Notes: a model not told the origin generated them from the sequence alone. Counted from the first letter of the stretch, positions 17,472-25,890 are shown. The stretch is 64,000 bases of DNA from Paenibacillus turpanensis (GCF_011421635.1 NZ_WTLI01000023.1:1-64000), one strand, 5' to 3'. Program-made: numbers and translations.

Positions 17472-17957
17472 CTACTCATAAACAAGCTCTGCCGATGCTT
17501 TTACATACCAAACAATCGGATCAAGCACGGTAAACAGTGCGGGGTACTTTATTTTTACGATCGCGGCAACGCCCGGCCGGGAAAAGGTAACGGTATAATC
17601 GAAGCTTTCGTTTCGATAGGTATGAGGAAAACCCTCCGATTCCTCAGCCACATAAAAATCGACCAGCTCCACATCATCGCGCAAAAAGCTGCCGGTTCTC
17701 GGTGTTCCGTCCGGCTCAAGCCGTAAGTTCCTTTCAAGCGTCTCGCGAAAAGCCTGCAGCGCCCGTTCCTCGTCGATAGAGCGGATACCTAACGCCAGCT
17801 TTTCGCGATCCAGCTGCAGTGCGCCCGCATGTACAGCCCGGTTCATCCCCCGCTTCGCCCAAAACAACGTATGAACAGATATCTCCTGATCCACTTGCGA
17901 GGCATGAATAACGGAGCTGGTTGCAAGCAGCAATATAAATAGCAGCAGCTTCTCTAT
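17472..17957 (-). CDS. Secreted protein ending the Tad operon
   Basis: The in-frame TTG at 17933 gives 153 residues. The best Shine-Dalgarno sequence (AGGAGGG just after the upstream stop) instead precedes an ATA at 17957. Starting there adds eight residues and completes a signal peptide, with the segment EKLLLFILLLATSSVIHAS having a Lys, a hydrophobic core and an Ala-Ser cleavage site. The body is alpha/beta without a recognised domain. The 13-bp gap to the upstream gene makes it part of the operon. It is probably a pilus accessory or secreted pilin-like protein. The start codon is uncertain. Confidence 0.6.
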   Translation of the reverse strand: MEKLLLFILLLATSSVIHASQVDQEISVHTLFWAKRGMNRAVHAGALQLDREKLALGIRSIDEERALQAFRETLERNLRLEPDGTPRTGSFLRDDVELVDFYVAEESEGFPHTYRNESFDYTVTFSRPGVAAIVKIKYPALFTVLDPIVWYVKASAELVYE

Positions 17958-17970
17958 GGAAGGCCCTCCT

Positions 17971-18396
17971 TTAAGGCACGAACTCGCTCATTTTTATACC
18001 ATAGGCCCCCATTCTCTCCTCAGAGCCCGGCGAATCGATACCAATCAGCTTGTCCAGCATAAACAAACCTTCGTATGGATACGTAATGGTCAAATGAAGA
18101 CCGACCCCACGCGTAACAGGCATGAAGCGGTCGGAACCGGAGCTTCCGTCCGTCGTACCTACGGTGTAATTCAGTCTCGTGCTATTGAACCCCACCTTTT
18201 CCAAGCGAAGGCGTGACGCTCCTATCATTTCTTGATCGATATATCCCCGCGAACCGGAAGCCCCCACCTCCAGTAAATAATCCACTTCTTTTTGCAGATG
18301 GGCCTGCCGCATCACAAGCACATGCTTATAAATCGGGGTAAACATCGTCCAACACAGCACCGCGGCAAACAGGATAAACACGAGAATTTGCTTCAT
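17971..18396 (-). CDS. TadE-like membrane-anchored pilus protein
   Basis: This 141-residue protein has an N-terminal membrane helix (QILVFILFAAVLCWTMF) and an extracytoplasmic domain of about 115 residues. The single helix followed by a variable ectodomain, and its position between small pilin-like ORFs and another secreted protein, suggest a TadE/TadF-like pseudopilin. No TadE family motif could be confirmed. The start is ATG about 35 bp after the preceding micro-gene. Confidence 0.6.
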   Translation of the reverse strand: MKQILVFILFAAVLCWTMFTPIYKHVLVMRQAHLQKEVDYLLEVGASGSRGYIDQEMIGASRLRLEKVGFNSTRLNYTVGTTDGSSGSDRFMPVTRGVGLHLTITYPYEGLFMLDKLIGIDSPGSEERMGAYGIKMSEFVP

Positions 18397-18429
18397 GATG
18401 ATTCGCTTCCTACATTCAAAATATGATCC

Positions 18430-18576
18430 TCAAGGATTGATCGCTTCGATGGATCGGCTTACCTTCTGTCCCCCGTCCCGAACCGATTTCACCGCCCCCT
18501 GTTCGCCGGAAACCGTGGTCATATAAATGGACGCAACAACGATCAACAGCATAACAGTAACAAGAATCTGCTTCAT
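18430..18576 (-). CDS. 48-residue single-helix pilin-like peptide
   Basis: The ATG overlaps the stop of the upstream 49-residue gene (ATGA). The peptide starts MKQILVTVMLLIVVASIYM, one membrane helix, followed by a polar tail of about 27 residues ending SRSIEAINP. It resembles the neighbouring 49-residue peptide in length and layout, so the two look like paralogues. In this Tad context they are candidate Flp-type pilins or minor pilins, although no Flp cleavage motif (G-X4-EY) is visible. Confidence 0.6.
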   Translation of the reverse strand: MKQILVTVMLLIVVASIYMTTVSGEQGAVKSVRDGGQKVSRSIEAINP

Positions 18577-18722
18577 CCAGCCGATAAATTGGAAATAGTC
18601 GTATTTGCACTCGTCCCTTTATTTTGAATCTGTGCCTTGGTTCCGTTAGTACCGCCAATTACACTCGTAAACAGAAGCGCAACCGCTACGAGCAGCATCA
18701 CTGTCATTAAAATATTTCGCAT
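18573..18722 (-). CDS. 49-residue single-helix pilin-like peptide
   Basis: The start ATG at 18722 is preceded by GGGGGTTGGATT. The peptide begins MRNILMTVMLLVAVALLF, one membrane helix, and continues with a Gly/Thr/Asn-rich tail (SVIGGTNGTK ... TTISNLSAG). The low-complexity small-residue tail is typical of a secreted filament subunit. It lies about 20 bp downstream of tadC and is translationally coupled to the next micro-gene. Confidence 0.6.
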   Translation of the reverse strand: MRNILMTVMLLVAVALLFTSVIGGTNGTKAQIQNKGTSANTTISNLSAG

Positions 18723-18741
18723 CCGAATCCAACCCCCGTGT

Positions 18742-19650
18742 TTATTGTAAATAATCAAACAGCTTTTTTCCCTCCTGTACCCAAGGGTACACAAATACTC
18801 GGAACGTATTGACGATCGGCAATCCCGCAAGCACGAATAATACATACGAGATGCTTTCTTTTCTATCGCTTTTGAGCAAAATCAGCTTTTCCTTGTAGTC
18901 ATCCATCTGCCGCCTTAATAGCTCATAAAACGCCTCGCTGTCATAACTCCGCAGCGATTGCAGGGTCTCGGCAAAGGTAAACACCTCCTCCGTTCCGAGT
19001 GATTGCTGAAACTGTTGAATCGCTTTTTCTGAATCGGAGTACCAACAATTCAACAGCAGTGTGAACTGCGGACGAATGACTCTCGTAAAAGGCAAGCATT
19101 TCATCAGCCTTGCATGCAAACTAAGCCTAGAGCTCGCGCAATACACCAAATTTCGGCTAACCTCGTAAATCTCCTCAACGATTGCCCTGCTTCTTCGCTT
19201 GGCCATTGCACGCAGGAGCATTTGATCTAGCTGAAGCAGTACAATCAGCAGTATGGAAACAACAGCTGCCTGAATCCATGAAAACGAATAGACCACAGCC
19301 ACCCGTTCAAAAACAATGGAGGCACCCGCCGGGAGTACCAGTGCAGCAGCATAGGCCAGCCTTTTGCCGACAATCACAACAGCTCCATTTATATACCACC
19401 CGCAAGAAGCCAGCAATCGGTTGTACAGTTCAACCTCGGGCATTCCCTCCCGAACGAAACAAAGCTTGAGCAGCCAGGGAGGAAGCTTCCCCTCTCTTGA
19501 TCCAGATCGGAAAAAGGAACGGAACTTGCGGTTTTTAAGGACAGAGTCAAAGCTCGTGCGAAGAATAAAAAATAATCCTATATAAAAACAAATCAATAAT
19601 AACAGCAGTGCGGCCCATAACAGCAGTTCGAACAGCAGGTCCTCCGACAT
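18742..19650 (-). CDS. tadC: TadC-like inner-membrane pilus assembly protein
   Basis: This 302-residue type II secretion F-domain protein has an N-terminal helix (about 8-30), two central helices (about 100-145) and a C-terminal helix (about 275-292). TadC pairs with TadB as the inner-membrane platform for Tad pili. The start is ATG with GGAGACGAG upstream. The gene follows tadB by 30 bp. Confidence 0.75.
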   Translation of the reverse strand: MSEDLLFELLLWAALLLLLICFYIGLFFILRTSFDSVLKNRKFRSFFRSGSREGKLPPWLLKLCFVREGMPEVELYNRLLASCGWYINGAVVIVGKRLAYAAALVLPAGASIVFERVAVVYSFSWIQAAVVSILLIVLLQLDQMLLRAMAKRRSRAIVEEIYEVSRNLVYCASSRLSLHARLMKCLPFTRVIRPQFTLLLNCWYSDSEKAIQQFQQSLGTEEVFTFAETLQSLRSYDSEAFYELLRRQMDDYKEKLILLKSDRKESISYVLFVLAGLPIVNTFRVFVYPWVQEGKKLFDYLQ

Positions 19651-19680
19651 TCTCGTCTCCTTCCTCCAAAAAATCCTGGT

Positions 19681-20607
19681 TCACATTCGCTTTACCGACA
19701 AATAGATCCCCATAAAGAATGAGGCGAAAATGAGCAGCAGCGCATCAAGAAGCAAATCTCTTCCTCCGGGGTCTATCAAATAGTAAAAATACGAAGCTTC
19801 CGGATTCATGTATAGATTCACTCCTAAAAACAAGGCGAGAAAAAGGACAGGCGTAAAGTTTGCGATTCGAATTTCCATCAGTCGGCTGCGTTCCTTCTCA
19901 TCCTCCTTTTGGGCTCGCCGCATGTCCATAATCAACTCACGTAAACCGCCCTCAATGTTGATCCCTTCCTCCAAGTCCAACCGCAAAAGCGAACAAAAAT
20001 AATCGGCCCACCGATGACCCAGTGATACGCGAAACAGCCGCAGCGCACGTTCCCGATCCTCTTGGAGCAGCAGCTGTCTCAGCAAGCGTTCAAATACCGG
20101 CCGCAGCGGAATTGGCAGCCGTTTTTGCGTCAATGCGGCCTGCAGCGAATGCTTCGCTCCGTTTTCCTTGCCAAAGGTTACATAACAGCGGTAGATGACC
20201 TCTACAGCGGGCAGAAACTCAAGGCGGGTCCGCATTTGCAAATTAATAAGACGCATGTAAACCAACAGGTAAGGCAAGCATGCAGGTACCGCCAAACATA
20301 CGAGGGATCCCTTAACCCCTTCAAACAGCAGCACCCCTGCCGCGACCCCGCCCGTTCCAAGAAGGAGACTCAACCATACGAAATGTACCAGGGGCATGTC
20401 CGTTCCCGACGCCGCGAGTAAATGCCGAAGGTGCCCGCCCGCCGTTTGAAGCACAATCGGTGTCATCTGCCTCCAGCGCTTTTTCGCAGCATTCAGCGGA
20501 TAGCGGAGTCTTTGCCTAACACCTACCCGTGTAAAAACCGTCCTTACCAAGGGGTATAATACCGAAAAAAATGAAACAAACAAAGCGGCCAGCAGCACCG
20601 TTATCAT
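19681..20607 (-). CDS. tadB: TadB-like inner-membrane pilus assembly protein
   Basis: This 308-residue protein of the type II/IV F-domain superfamily has an N-terminal helix, a pair of helices near residues 75-120 and two helices at the C-terminus. ATG 20607 overlaps the cpaF stop (TGATG) and has GGGGGAG nine bases upstream; longer in-frame starts lack a binding site. The overlap implies coupled translation with the ATPase. Confidence 0.75.
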   Translation of the reverse strand: MITVLLAALFVSFFSVLYPLVRTVFTRVGVRQRLRYPLNAAKKRWRQMTPIVLQTAGGHLRHLLAASGTDMPLVHFVWLSLLLGTGGVAAGVLLFEGVKGSLVCLAVPACLPYLLVYMRLINLQMRTRLEFLPAVEVIYRCYVTFGKENGAKHSLQAALTQKRLPIPLRPVFERLLRQLLLQEDRERALRLFRVSLGHRWADYFCSLLRLDLEEGINIEGGLRELIMDMRRAQKEDEKERSRLMEIRIANFTPVLFLALFLGVNLYMNPEASYFYYLIDPGGRDLLLDALLLIFASFFMGIYLSVKRM

Positions 20608-21965
20608 CAATGCCCGCTCCCCCATACTTCGGTATACTCGGAGGGGCATAATCGAAGCATCCGTTGTCTTACAGACGGGCTCGGAGCCTGCGGATAATCC
20701 CAAGCTTCCTCGGCTGGATTGAAAACCGCCCAGTCGATCACCTGTACTGCACCTTCTCTGAATTGATACTCTCCCAGCCTCACCAGTCTGCGCTTTCCAG
20801 CGGAGATGCGCATTTCAATCCCGATTTGGGTAACATGCTCGGTTATGCGTTTGGTCAGCCGATCGGAATTCATTCCCCGGCCGTCCAGCATACACATATC
20901 GGTGATTGCCTCCGGTGCATCCTCCAAGCAGGTAACATGGACCGTGCTCATGCTTCCTTCATGTCCCCTGGTGCACGCGCGCACATAAAGGTTTGCATCT
21001 TCGTCGCGAATTTCGGCGTGGATGATCCGTTTCGGCGTCTGCCGAAGCGCAAGCTTGAAGGCCTGCCTTCCATTGTGAGTCGGATCCTCCTCGTCCACCT
21101 CAAATTCCACCACATTTTTCGCTGGGAAATCCCGACGCAGCATCAGCTCCAGCCTCGCTTCAATCGTCACGATCCGCTCCTCGTCAGGAATCTCTGCAAT
21201 TAACGATTTCAATAAATTCGTTTTCCCCGAATTGGTCGGCCCGATGATGACCACATTCAATCGGCTTTCTAAAATACAGAGCAGCATCCGCCTCACAGGT
21301 TCACTAATTGTATCTAGCTCCGCGCTTGCCAACCGCTCCAATCCAAAGTGAGCGACCGTATAAAATCGAATCGTTAAGGTAGGCTCGGAGGTATACCCGA
21401 AGCCGGTCATCGTTACCCGCGAGCCATCGCGCAGCCGAACCTCCGCCCACCGCTTTCGTTGGTGAAGACTGTCTTGGTTAAATAACACCAGGTTTTGCTG
21501 GACACGTTCTAACGCCCTGATATCCTCGAACCGAAACGGTGTCAGCCGGGTTTGTCCCGCCCGAACCTCGTACACCTGCGTCCCTACTACTTGGATTTCT
21601 TCCAGGCCTGCCCGGTCCTGAAGGAGCAGCTCCAGCACACTCATCCCGACCACCTCGGCATACACTGCCTCTTCAAGCGATTGATACAATCGGTTGCTCC
21701 AAACGGTATCCAACCAACGCCTCTTCATTAGCTCGTCTTGAATAATTCCTAAGCATACCCGCTTCGCATCCGGATAACCTAGCACCGCACGGTTCAGCGT
21801 TTCCGTCCATTGGATCCGCTCTTCCTCCGAGCCGCCCTTGCGGGAAACAAGAAAGCTTCGCATCTCATCAATAATATAGGTATAGGAAGGATGCGCCGAG
21901 GTTGCAGCAGGATTCGCCTGTGCCGCATACCCAAGCGGGGAAAACTTCAGATCGCCCACACTCAT
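20607..21965 (-). CDS. cpaF: CpaF/TadA pilus-assembly ATPase
   Basis: This 452-residue hexameric secretion ATPase has an N-terminal domain (about 1-160) and a RecA-like ATPase core. The Walker A is GPTNSGKTNLL (about residues 242-252). Further ATPase elements are RIVTIEARLEL and RIIHAEIRDEDA, the latter with the conserved Glu, followed by the CTRGHEGSMSTVH box with a His characteristic of this family. It powers extension or retraction of Tad filaments. It is immediately adjacent to the upstream CpaE-like gene (TAG-ATG) and overlaps tadB. Confidence 0.92.
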   Translation of the reverse strand: MSVGDLKFSPLGYAAQANPAATSAHPSYTYIIDEMRSFLVSRKGGSEEERIQWTETLNRAVLGYPDAKRVCLGIIQDELMKRRWLDTVWSNRLYQSLEEAVYAEVVGMSVLELLLQDRAGLEEIQVVGTQVYEVRAGQTRLTPFRFEDIRALERVQQNLVLFNQDSLHQRKRWAEVRLRDGSRVTMTGFGYTSEPTLTIRFYTVAHFGLERLASAELDTISEPVRRMLLCILESRLNVVIIGPTNSGKTNLLKSLIAEIPDEERIVTIEARLELMLRRDFPAKNVVEFEVDEEDPTHNGRQAFKLALRQTPKRIIHAEIRDEDANLYVRACTRGHEGSMSTVHVTCLEDAPEAITDMCMLDGRGMNSDRLTKRITEHVTQIGIEMRISAGKRRLVRLGEYQFREGAVQVIDWAVFNPAEEAWDYPQAPSPSVRQRMLRLCPSEYTEVWGSGH

Positions 21966-22835
21966 CTACGCCCGCCTTTCACCATGCGGCTCCCAGCGAC
22001 GAAACCAAATTCGCTTCGCTTCCCGCGTCAGGGACGGGAGGTCCCCTAAAGCAGACAGCTCCGAAAGCACTTGACCAAGCACCCCCTCAAGCTGCTCTCC
22101 ATGAGCGCCAATCCACTCCAAAAGCCTTCCTCTCTGAAGCGCAGGGCCAAGCTCCTTCTCCCAATCCCATTCTGCGGCAACCGGCAGCCCGATCTCCTTT
22201 GAAATGTGCTGGGGCTTAAAGGAAACGGGACGCGGCTGAGGCGAACGCTCATTCACGATAATTTTAAATCGTTTATTCGGCTCGATTCCAAACAATGATG
22301 TACCGGCCTTAAACCATTGACGCGCATCCTCTTGAAAGTCGGAAAGCGCCGCCGTTGTAACAAGAAAGCCTGCATCCGCCTCGCTCACTGCGCAAATGGT
22401 CGCCGCGTTATCCCAATATGCATTGACTTCAACAATCGTTAAATCAAATGCTTCCCTAGCGCAGCGGAGCAAGTGCTCGATATCTGCGGGCATATAATAT
22501 TCCGCCTGCTCCCGGTTTTGATTGCCGAACAGTACATACAAATTTCTGTTTCCCTGTACCGGCAAAGAAGTGCATCCTTGCAGCAGCTTCTCACCGGTTA
22601 AGCTGCCGGAGCGAAGCTCGGAACGAAGCGCATCCAGCGTTACGGCCGGCGGCTCCATTCCTAAGTAATGATGAATTTTTGAGCTCTTTAAATTTAGGCA
22701 GAGATACGATACTCTCCGCTGTCCTGTTCGTCCTGCGAGTCTGGAAGCTGCCGCAAATGAAGCAAGCGTCGTTCCGATATTCGGCGAGGTACCGATAAAT
22801 ATGGCAAGCTTGCCGCTCGATTGTGCACTGCTCAA
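21966..22835 (-). CDS. CpaE/TadZ-like ParA-family localisation protein
   Basis: This protein of about 289 residues begins at TTG 22835, seven bases after AAAGGTGG; an ATG at 22853 is an alternative. It has a MinD/ParA-like N-terminal strand-loop (LAIFIGTSPNIGTTLASFAAA), but the expected P-loop Lys is replaced (GTT instead of GKT), so ATP hydrolysis is doubtful. TadZ proteins often have such degenerate P-loops and mark the assembly site at a cell pole. It lies between the SAF gene and cpaF. Confidence 0.75.
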   Translation of the reverse strand: MSSAQSSGKLAIFIGTSPNIGTTLASFAAASRLAGRTGQRRVSYLCLNLKSSKIHHYLGMEPPAVTLDALRSELRSGSLTGEKLLQGCTSLPVQGNRNLYVLFGNQNREQAEYYMPADIEHLLRCAREAFDLTIVEVNAYWDNAATICAVSEADAGFLVTTAALSDFQEDARQWFKAGTSLFGIEPNKRFKIIVNERSPQPRPVSFKPQHISKEIGLPVAAEWDWEKELGPALQRGRLLEWIGAHGEQLEGVLGQVLSELSALGDLPSLTREAKRIWFRRWEPHGERRA

Positions 22836-22869
22836 TTGAATCCCACCTTTCATTCCGCTGCAATCCTAT

Positions 22870-23568
22870 CTATCTTGGGCTAGAAATCGGCACTCCGGCT
22901 AAAACCACCTTCGCCTTGCCCGTCTTACACAGGCTGTCGAGAGCAAGCCACTCTTCTTCCGTTAAGTTAAGAACAAGCCGATCGACAGCCCCGTTCGCCT
23001 CCCGCCTAGCGGCGTGCAGCTTTTCTAAATCGCCTTCCGCTCTGGCGTACAAATGAGGCTCCTTCGGATCCTCGACTTCTATGTTGTTGATTGCCTTCAC
23101 AGAAGCTACGGTTACCTCCCTGCTGTACAAACGCTGCGATTCGACGCCCTGCCCGGTAACATAAACCCGCACCTGATCACCGGCCCGAAGGCTCCCGGAA
23201 ACAGAGAGCACGTATTCCTTCGGAATCGGAAAAGAGGATTCCCCCGCCTTCGGCAGAAGTGGGTATCGCTGCGCTTTCCAGCGCAGCACTGGCTCTCCTT
23301 TACCCAGTGGCACCGCAGCTTCTAAGCCCACCAGTTCCTGCAGGTCCGTAACCATATCGTCAGCGACCGCTCCCGATACCATGGGCTGATACTGCAGCAT
23401 CGACTCCGTGAGGGTTACTCCTGCATCGACAAATGAAGTCGGCACAACAATCGACACCGTTTTCTGAAGCTCAATTTGGCGCAGCTGCAATATGTAAACG
23501 GCAAACACCAAGGCACCCGATAATAGCAACGAAACTCCGCTAATGACCCAGCCCCTGCGAAAAAACAT
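22870..23568 (-). CDS. SAF-domain CpaB/RcpC-like pilus protein
   Basis: This 232-residue protein has an N-terminal membrane helix (GWVISGVSLLLSGALVFAVYIL) and a SAF domain (about 35-110; KTVSIVVPTSFVDAGVTL). A C-terminal domain carries VNLTEEE-like beta strands (DRLVLNLTEEEWLALDSL). CpaB/RcpC proteins occupy the periplasm or cell wall of Tad systems. It is the first gene of the operon, with the start at ATG behind GAGGAGGTG. Its leader contains a strong terminator (23613-23646). Confidence 0.8.
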   Translation of the reverse strand: MFFRRGWVISGVSLLLSGALVFAVYILQLRQIELQKTVSIVVPTSFVDAGVTLTESMLQYQPMVSGAVADDMVTDLQELVGLEAAVPLGKGEPVLRWKAQRYPLLPKAGESSFPIPKEYVLSVSGSLRAGDQVRVYVTGQGVESQRLYSREVTVASVKAINNIEVEDPKEPHLYARAEGDLEKLHAARREANGAVDRLVLNLTEEEWLALDSLCKTGKAKVVLAGVPISSPR

Positions 23569-23600
23569 AATTCACCTCCTCTCTGCCCGGTTTTCACCAA

Positions 23601-23646
23601 GAAAAACAAAAAACGCAGAGCATCGGAGGATTTCCGACGTCTGCGT
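23601..23646 (-). terminator. Leader terminator/attenuator candidate upstream of the Tad operon
   Basis: On the minus strand ACGCAGACGTCGGA / TCCGATGCTCTGCGT forms a strong hairpin followed by TTTTTTGTTTTTC, 32 bp before the first Tad gene. No promoter is visible between hairpin and gene. It is either the terminator of the upstream 101-residue gene or an attenuator in the Tad leader. Confidence 0.65.
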
Positions 23647-23680
23647 GCTTCGCTTGACTCAAACCTATGAAATTAATCAA

Positions 23681-23709
23681 AGAGTAACAAAATTACAAAA
23701 GAGAGTCAA
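23681..23709 (-). promoter_or_regulatory. Candidate promoter of the Tad operon
   Basis: A -35 TTGACT (23704-23709) and weak -10 TACTCT (23681-23686) are separated by 17 bp. It lies upstream of the hairpin at 23613-23646, so transcripts would cross a terminator. The -35 hexamer is part of TTGACTC, which can pair with GAGTCAA at 23655-23661. Confidence 0.4.
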
Positions 23710-23726
23710 CATGTATTTCCCTGCTT

Positions 23727-24032
23727 TTAAGAATTGATTAAGCCGACATCATGCTGGCCGACAATAAGCGTAATCGCTTCCAACTGAGCCGTAACCCGAA
23801 CCTTTTCGCCTAAAATGTCGTACTCCACATCAACAATTTTGTAGCGGGCGGTCTTACCTGGCCGCTTGTCCAGCACAACCTCGAACTGCCGAAGTCCGAG
23901 CTCATGAGAAACAACCGAGCTCCCCACCGTTGGAATCACCGAATCAAATTGGCCGTGTTCAAACACTGTTTCATGAATAATTTCGTCATTCATATCGACG
24001 ATCCGTACATTTTGTTGAAATACACAAATCAT
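23727..24032 (-). CDS. Conserved-looking small protein of unknown function
   Basis: This 101-residue soluble protein is predicted mostly beta-stranded: MICVFQQNVRIVDMND ... SVVSHELGLRQFEVVLDKRPGKTARYKIVDVEYDILGEKVRVTAQLEAITLIV. The start is ATG with AAGGGAGG upstream. It has no signal peptide. It lies just upstream of the Tad operon on the same strand, with a hairpin between them, so it may or may not share control. I do not recognise the family. Confidence 0.6.
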   Translation of the reverse strand: MICVFQQNVRIVDMNDEIIHETVFEHGQFDSVIPTVGSSVVSHELGLRQFEVVLDKRPGKTARYKIVDVEYDILGEKVRVTAQLEAITLIVGQHDVGLINS

Positions 24033-24113
24033 AAGATGTCCTCCCTTCAGGGCTATCCAAAATAATTCGAGGGAAAACAGAAAATTCCTTCGCTTTGTGC
24101 TCTGGAAAAAAAA

Positions 24114-24698
24114 TCATTTTGAAAGGCCGCTGCGGATAAAATGCCACGTATCCTCGATCATGTCTTCCATATCCGGCTCCTTCTTTTCCAGCAATGGACT
24201 AAAATAGTTCCAGCGCTTTGGAAACAAAAGGGCGCCTAATACAAAAAGCAGCGTATGATCGGTATCCCGGAAATGAAAAATGCCCTGCTCCCGTCCTTTT
24301 TCCAGCAGGCCTCGCACCAGTTTCCACGTTGGAAACACATTTCCGCGAATCACATCGATTCGAGGACTATTGCGGGCAATTTCGCTTTCCAGGATCGTGA
24401 TCAGCTCCGGCTCGGCGTGCCGAAACCGAATAATTTCCGAGACGACCAGCTGCAGGCCCGCTTCCGGGTCCAGCCCCTTCTCTTCGTGCAAACGTACTCT
24501 GTCCTTCGGATAAAAGGTTTCAAAGAGCGCCTGGAACAGCCCCTCTTTCCCTCCGAAATAATAAGAAACAAGCGCCAGATTGGCGCCCGCTTCTTCGCAG
24601 ATTTGCCTTACCGAGGTTTCCCCGAAACCGTTTTGTGCAAATAGTTTTTTGGCTGCAAGCAAAATCCTCATTCGCATGGCCTGTTGTTCTTCTGTCAC
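24114..24698 (-). CDS. TetR-family regulator
   Basis: This 194-residue repressor has an N-terminal TetR HTH (RILLAAKKLFAQNGFGETSVRQICEEAGANLALVSYYFGGKEGLFQALFE) and a helical ligand-binding domain. The start is GTG with GGAGG nine bases upstream. It lies 28 bp downstream of the permease gene in one operon, and twin near-palindromes sit in the operon promoter, so autoregulation is likely. The arrangement resembles B. subtilis yhgD-yhgE. Confidence 0.88.
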   Translation of the reverse strand: MTEEQQAMRMRILLAAKKLFAQNGFGETSVRQICEEAGANLALVSYYFGGKEGLFQALFETFYPKDRVRLHEEKGLDPEAGLQLVVSEIIRFRHAEPELITILESEIARNSPRIDVIRGNVFPTWKLVRGLLEKGREQGIFHFRDTDHTLLFVLGALLFPKRWNYFSPLLEKKEPDMEDMIEDTWHFIRSGLSK

Positions 24699-24726
24699 AG
24701 CTGAAAACCTCCGCTATCTATACTTC

Positions 24727-25890
24727 TTATGCTTGTGCAGGAGCCTGGGCTGCCCCCGGTGCGCCCTTCGGCTGCTTCTCTTTACGAACGGCAACAGCCG
24801 CCGCTCCCAGTACAAGTGCACATCCTCCGATGATAAGCAGAGCAGATACATCGCCTGCCGTACCGCTGCCGCCAAACAAAATATTCATATTGCCTTGAAC
24901 CGCGTAGGTCGCCGGCATTATCACACTTAAGCCGTGGTAAAATCCGGACAGCAGCTCGCGAGGCACCATCGCTCCCGAGGAAACCAGCTGTGCCGACAGT
25001 AAAATAATATTAAACAGCATACCCGGAACGCCGAGAAGTAAAATAAAGACTTGCGCCGTCAGCATAAACACGAGTACGAACAGCGCCTGGAACATCCACA
25101 TCGTAAAGAACCCTTGCTCCGATTGACCACCCAACGCCAGCACCATGCCGGATCCTGCCAACGACACGATTAGCGCTGCGGCAACATTTATTAGATTTCT
25201 TCCTGCAAAACGCTGCCACTTCGAAAATGCTCCTCCGGTCATCCCGGACGAAATTTCCATGTTCATGGCAAGCAGCATCGAGCCGACATAAGAAGCCAGC
25301 ACTGTCATCATCGGCACCATTTGACTAGCGAAGTTTTGAACCGGATGAATCGAAGTCAGCTCGGATGTCAGTTTATTGGAAAGCTGCTGCGCCGCCGCAC
25401 CTGCTTGTTCAGCAGGCATCCCGGCTGCCTGGGTCAATACGGACTGTGTTCCCGCAATCGTCACCTGTTTACCGACGGCCCCGGTAATCGTAGCTGAAGC
25501 CGAGCTCATTACACTTTTAATCAATTGAGGGTTCGATTCATTAATATAATAGCCAAGCGCTGCCTGGCTTCCATTCGTTTGAAGCTGCTGGCTGAAATTT
25601 GCCGGGATATGCATGACCATTTGGATGCTGCGGTTTTCAAGCAGCGCTTGCGCGGATTCGAGGCTGTTTTCCTCGATCACTTGAAACGGAACCGCTTTTA
25701 CCTGCTCCACGATCTGCTTCCCGATTCCCTGATCCTCATTGACTACCGCAATCGTGAGGTTTTTCATGTTGTCGTTAATTCCTTGATAACCCGTCATCCA
25801 TATCACACTAAAAATTAATTGAAACATAATTGCTGTAATAATTCCAGCCTTCGTCGTCTGCTTAGACAATAAAGCACGAACTACTCCCAT
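24727..25890 (-). CDS. YhgE/Pip-type ABC-2 permease
   Basis: This protein of about 387 residues has an N-terminal helix (about 15-37), a long extracytoplasmic domain (about 38-215) with the TIAVVNEDQGIGKQIVEQV motif of YhgE/DUF3533 proteins, and four to five C-terminal helices. ATG 25890 is preferred (GGAGAG seven bases upstream); ATG 25905 is also possible. No ATPase gene is adjacent. YhgE-like proteins are linked to export or envelope functions. The unit is about half the length of B. subtilis YhgE (about 775 residues), consistent with the shorter single-permease form. The C-terminus is Pro/Ala/Gln rich. Confidence 0.75.
   Translation of the reverse strand: MGVVRALLSKQTTKAGIITAIMFQLIFSVIWMTGYQGINDNMKNLTIAVVNEDQGIGKQIVEQVKAVPFQVIEENSLESAQALLENRSIQMVMHIPANFSQQLQTNGSQAALGYYINESNPQLIKSVMSSASATITGAVGKQVTIAGTQSVLTQAAGMPAEQAGAAAQQLSNKLTSELTSIHPVQNFASQMVPMMTVLASYVGSMLLAMNMEISSGMTGGAFSKWQRFAGRNLINVAAALIVSLAGSGMVLALGGQSEQGFFTMWMFQALFVLVFMLTAQVFILLLGVPGMLFNIILLSAQLVSSGAMVPRELLSGFYHGLSVIMPATYAVQGNMNILFGGSGTAGDVSALLIIGGCALVLGAAAVAVRKEKQPKGAPGAAQAPAQA

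Noticed and set aside
23601-23709. c-di-GMP riboswitch in the Tad leader
   Set aside because: The conserved GEMM core and its GNRA-type loops could not be found; only a terminator hairpin is visible.
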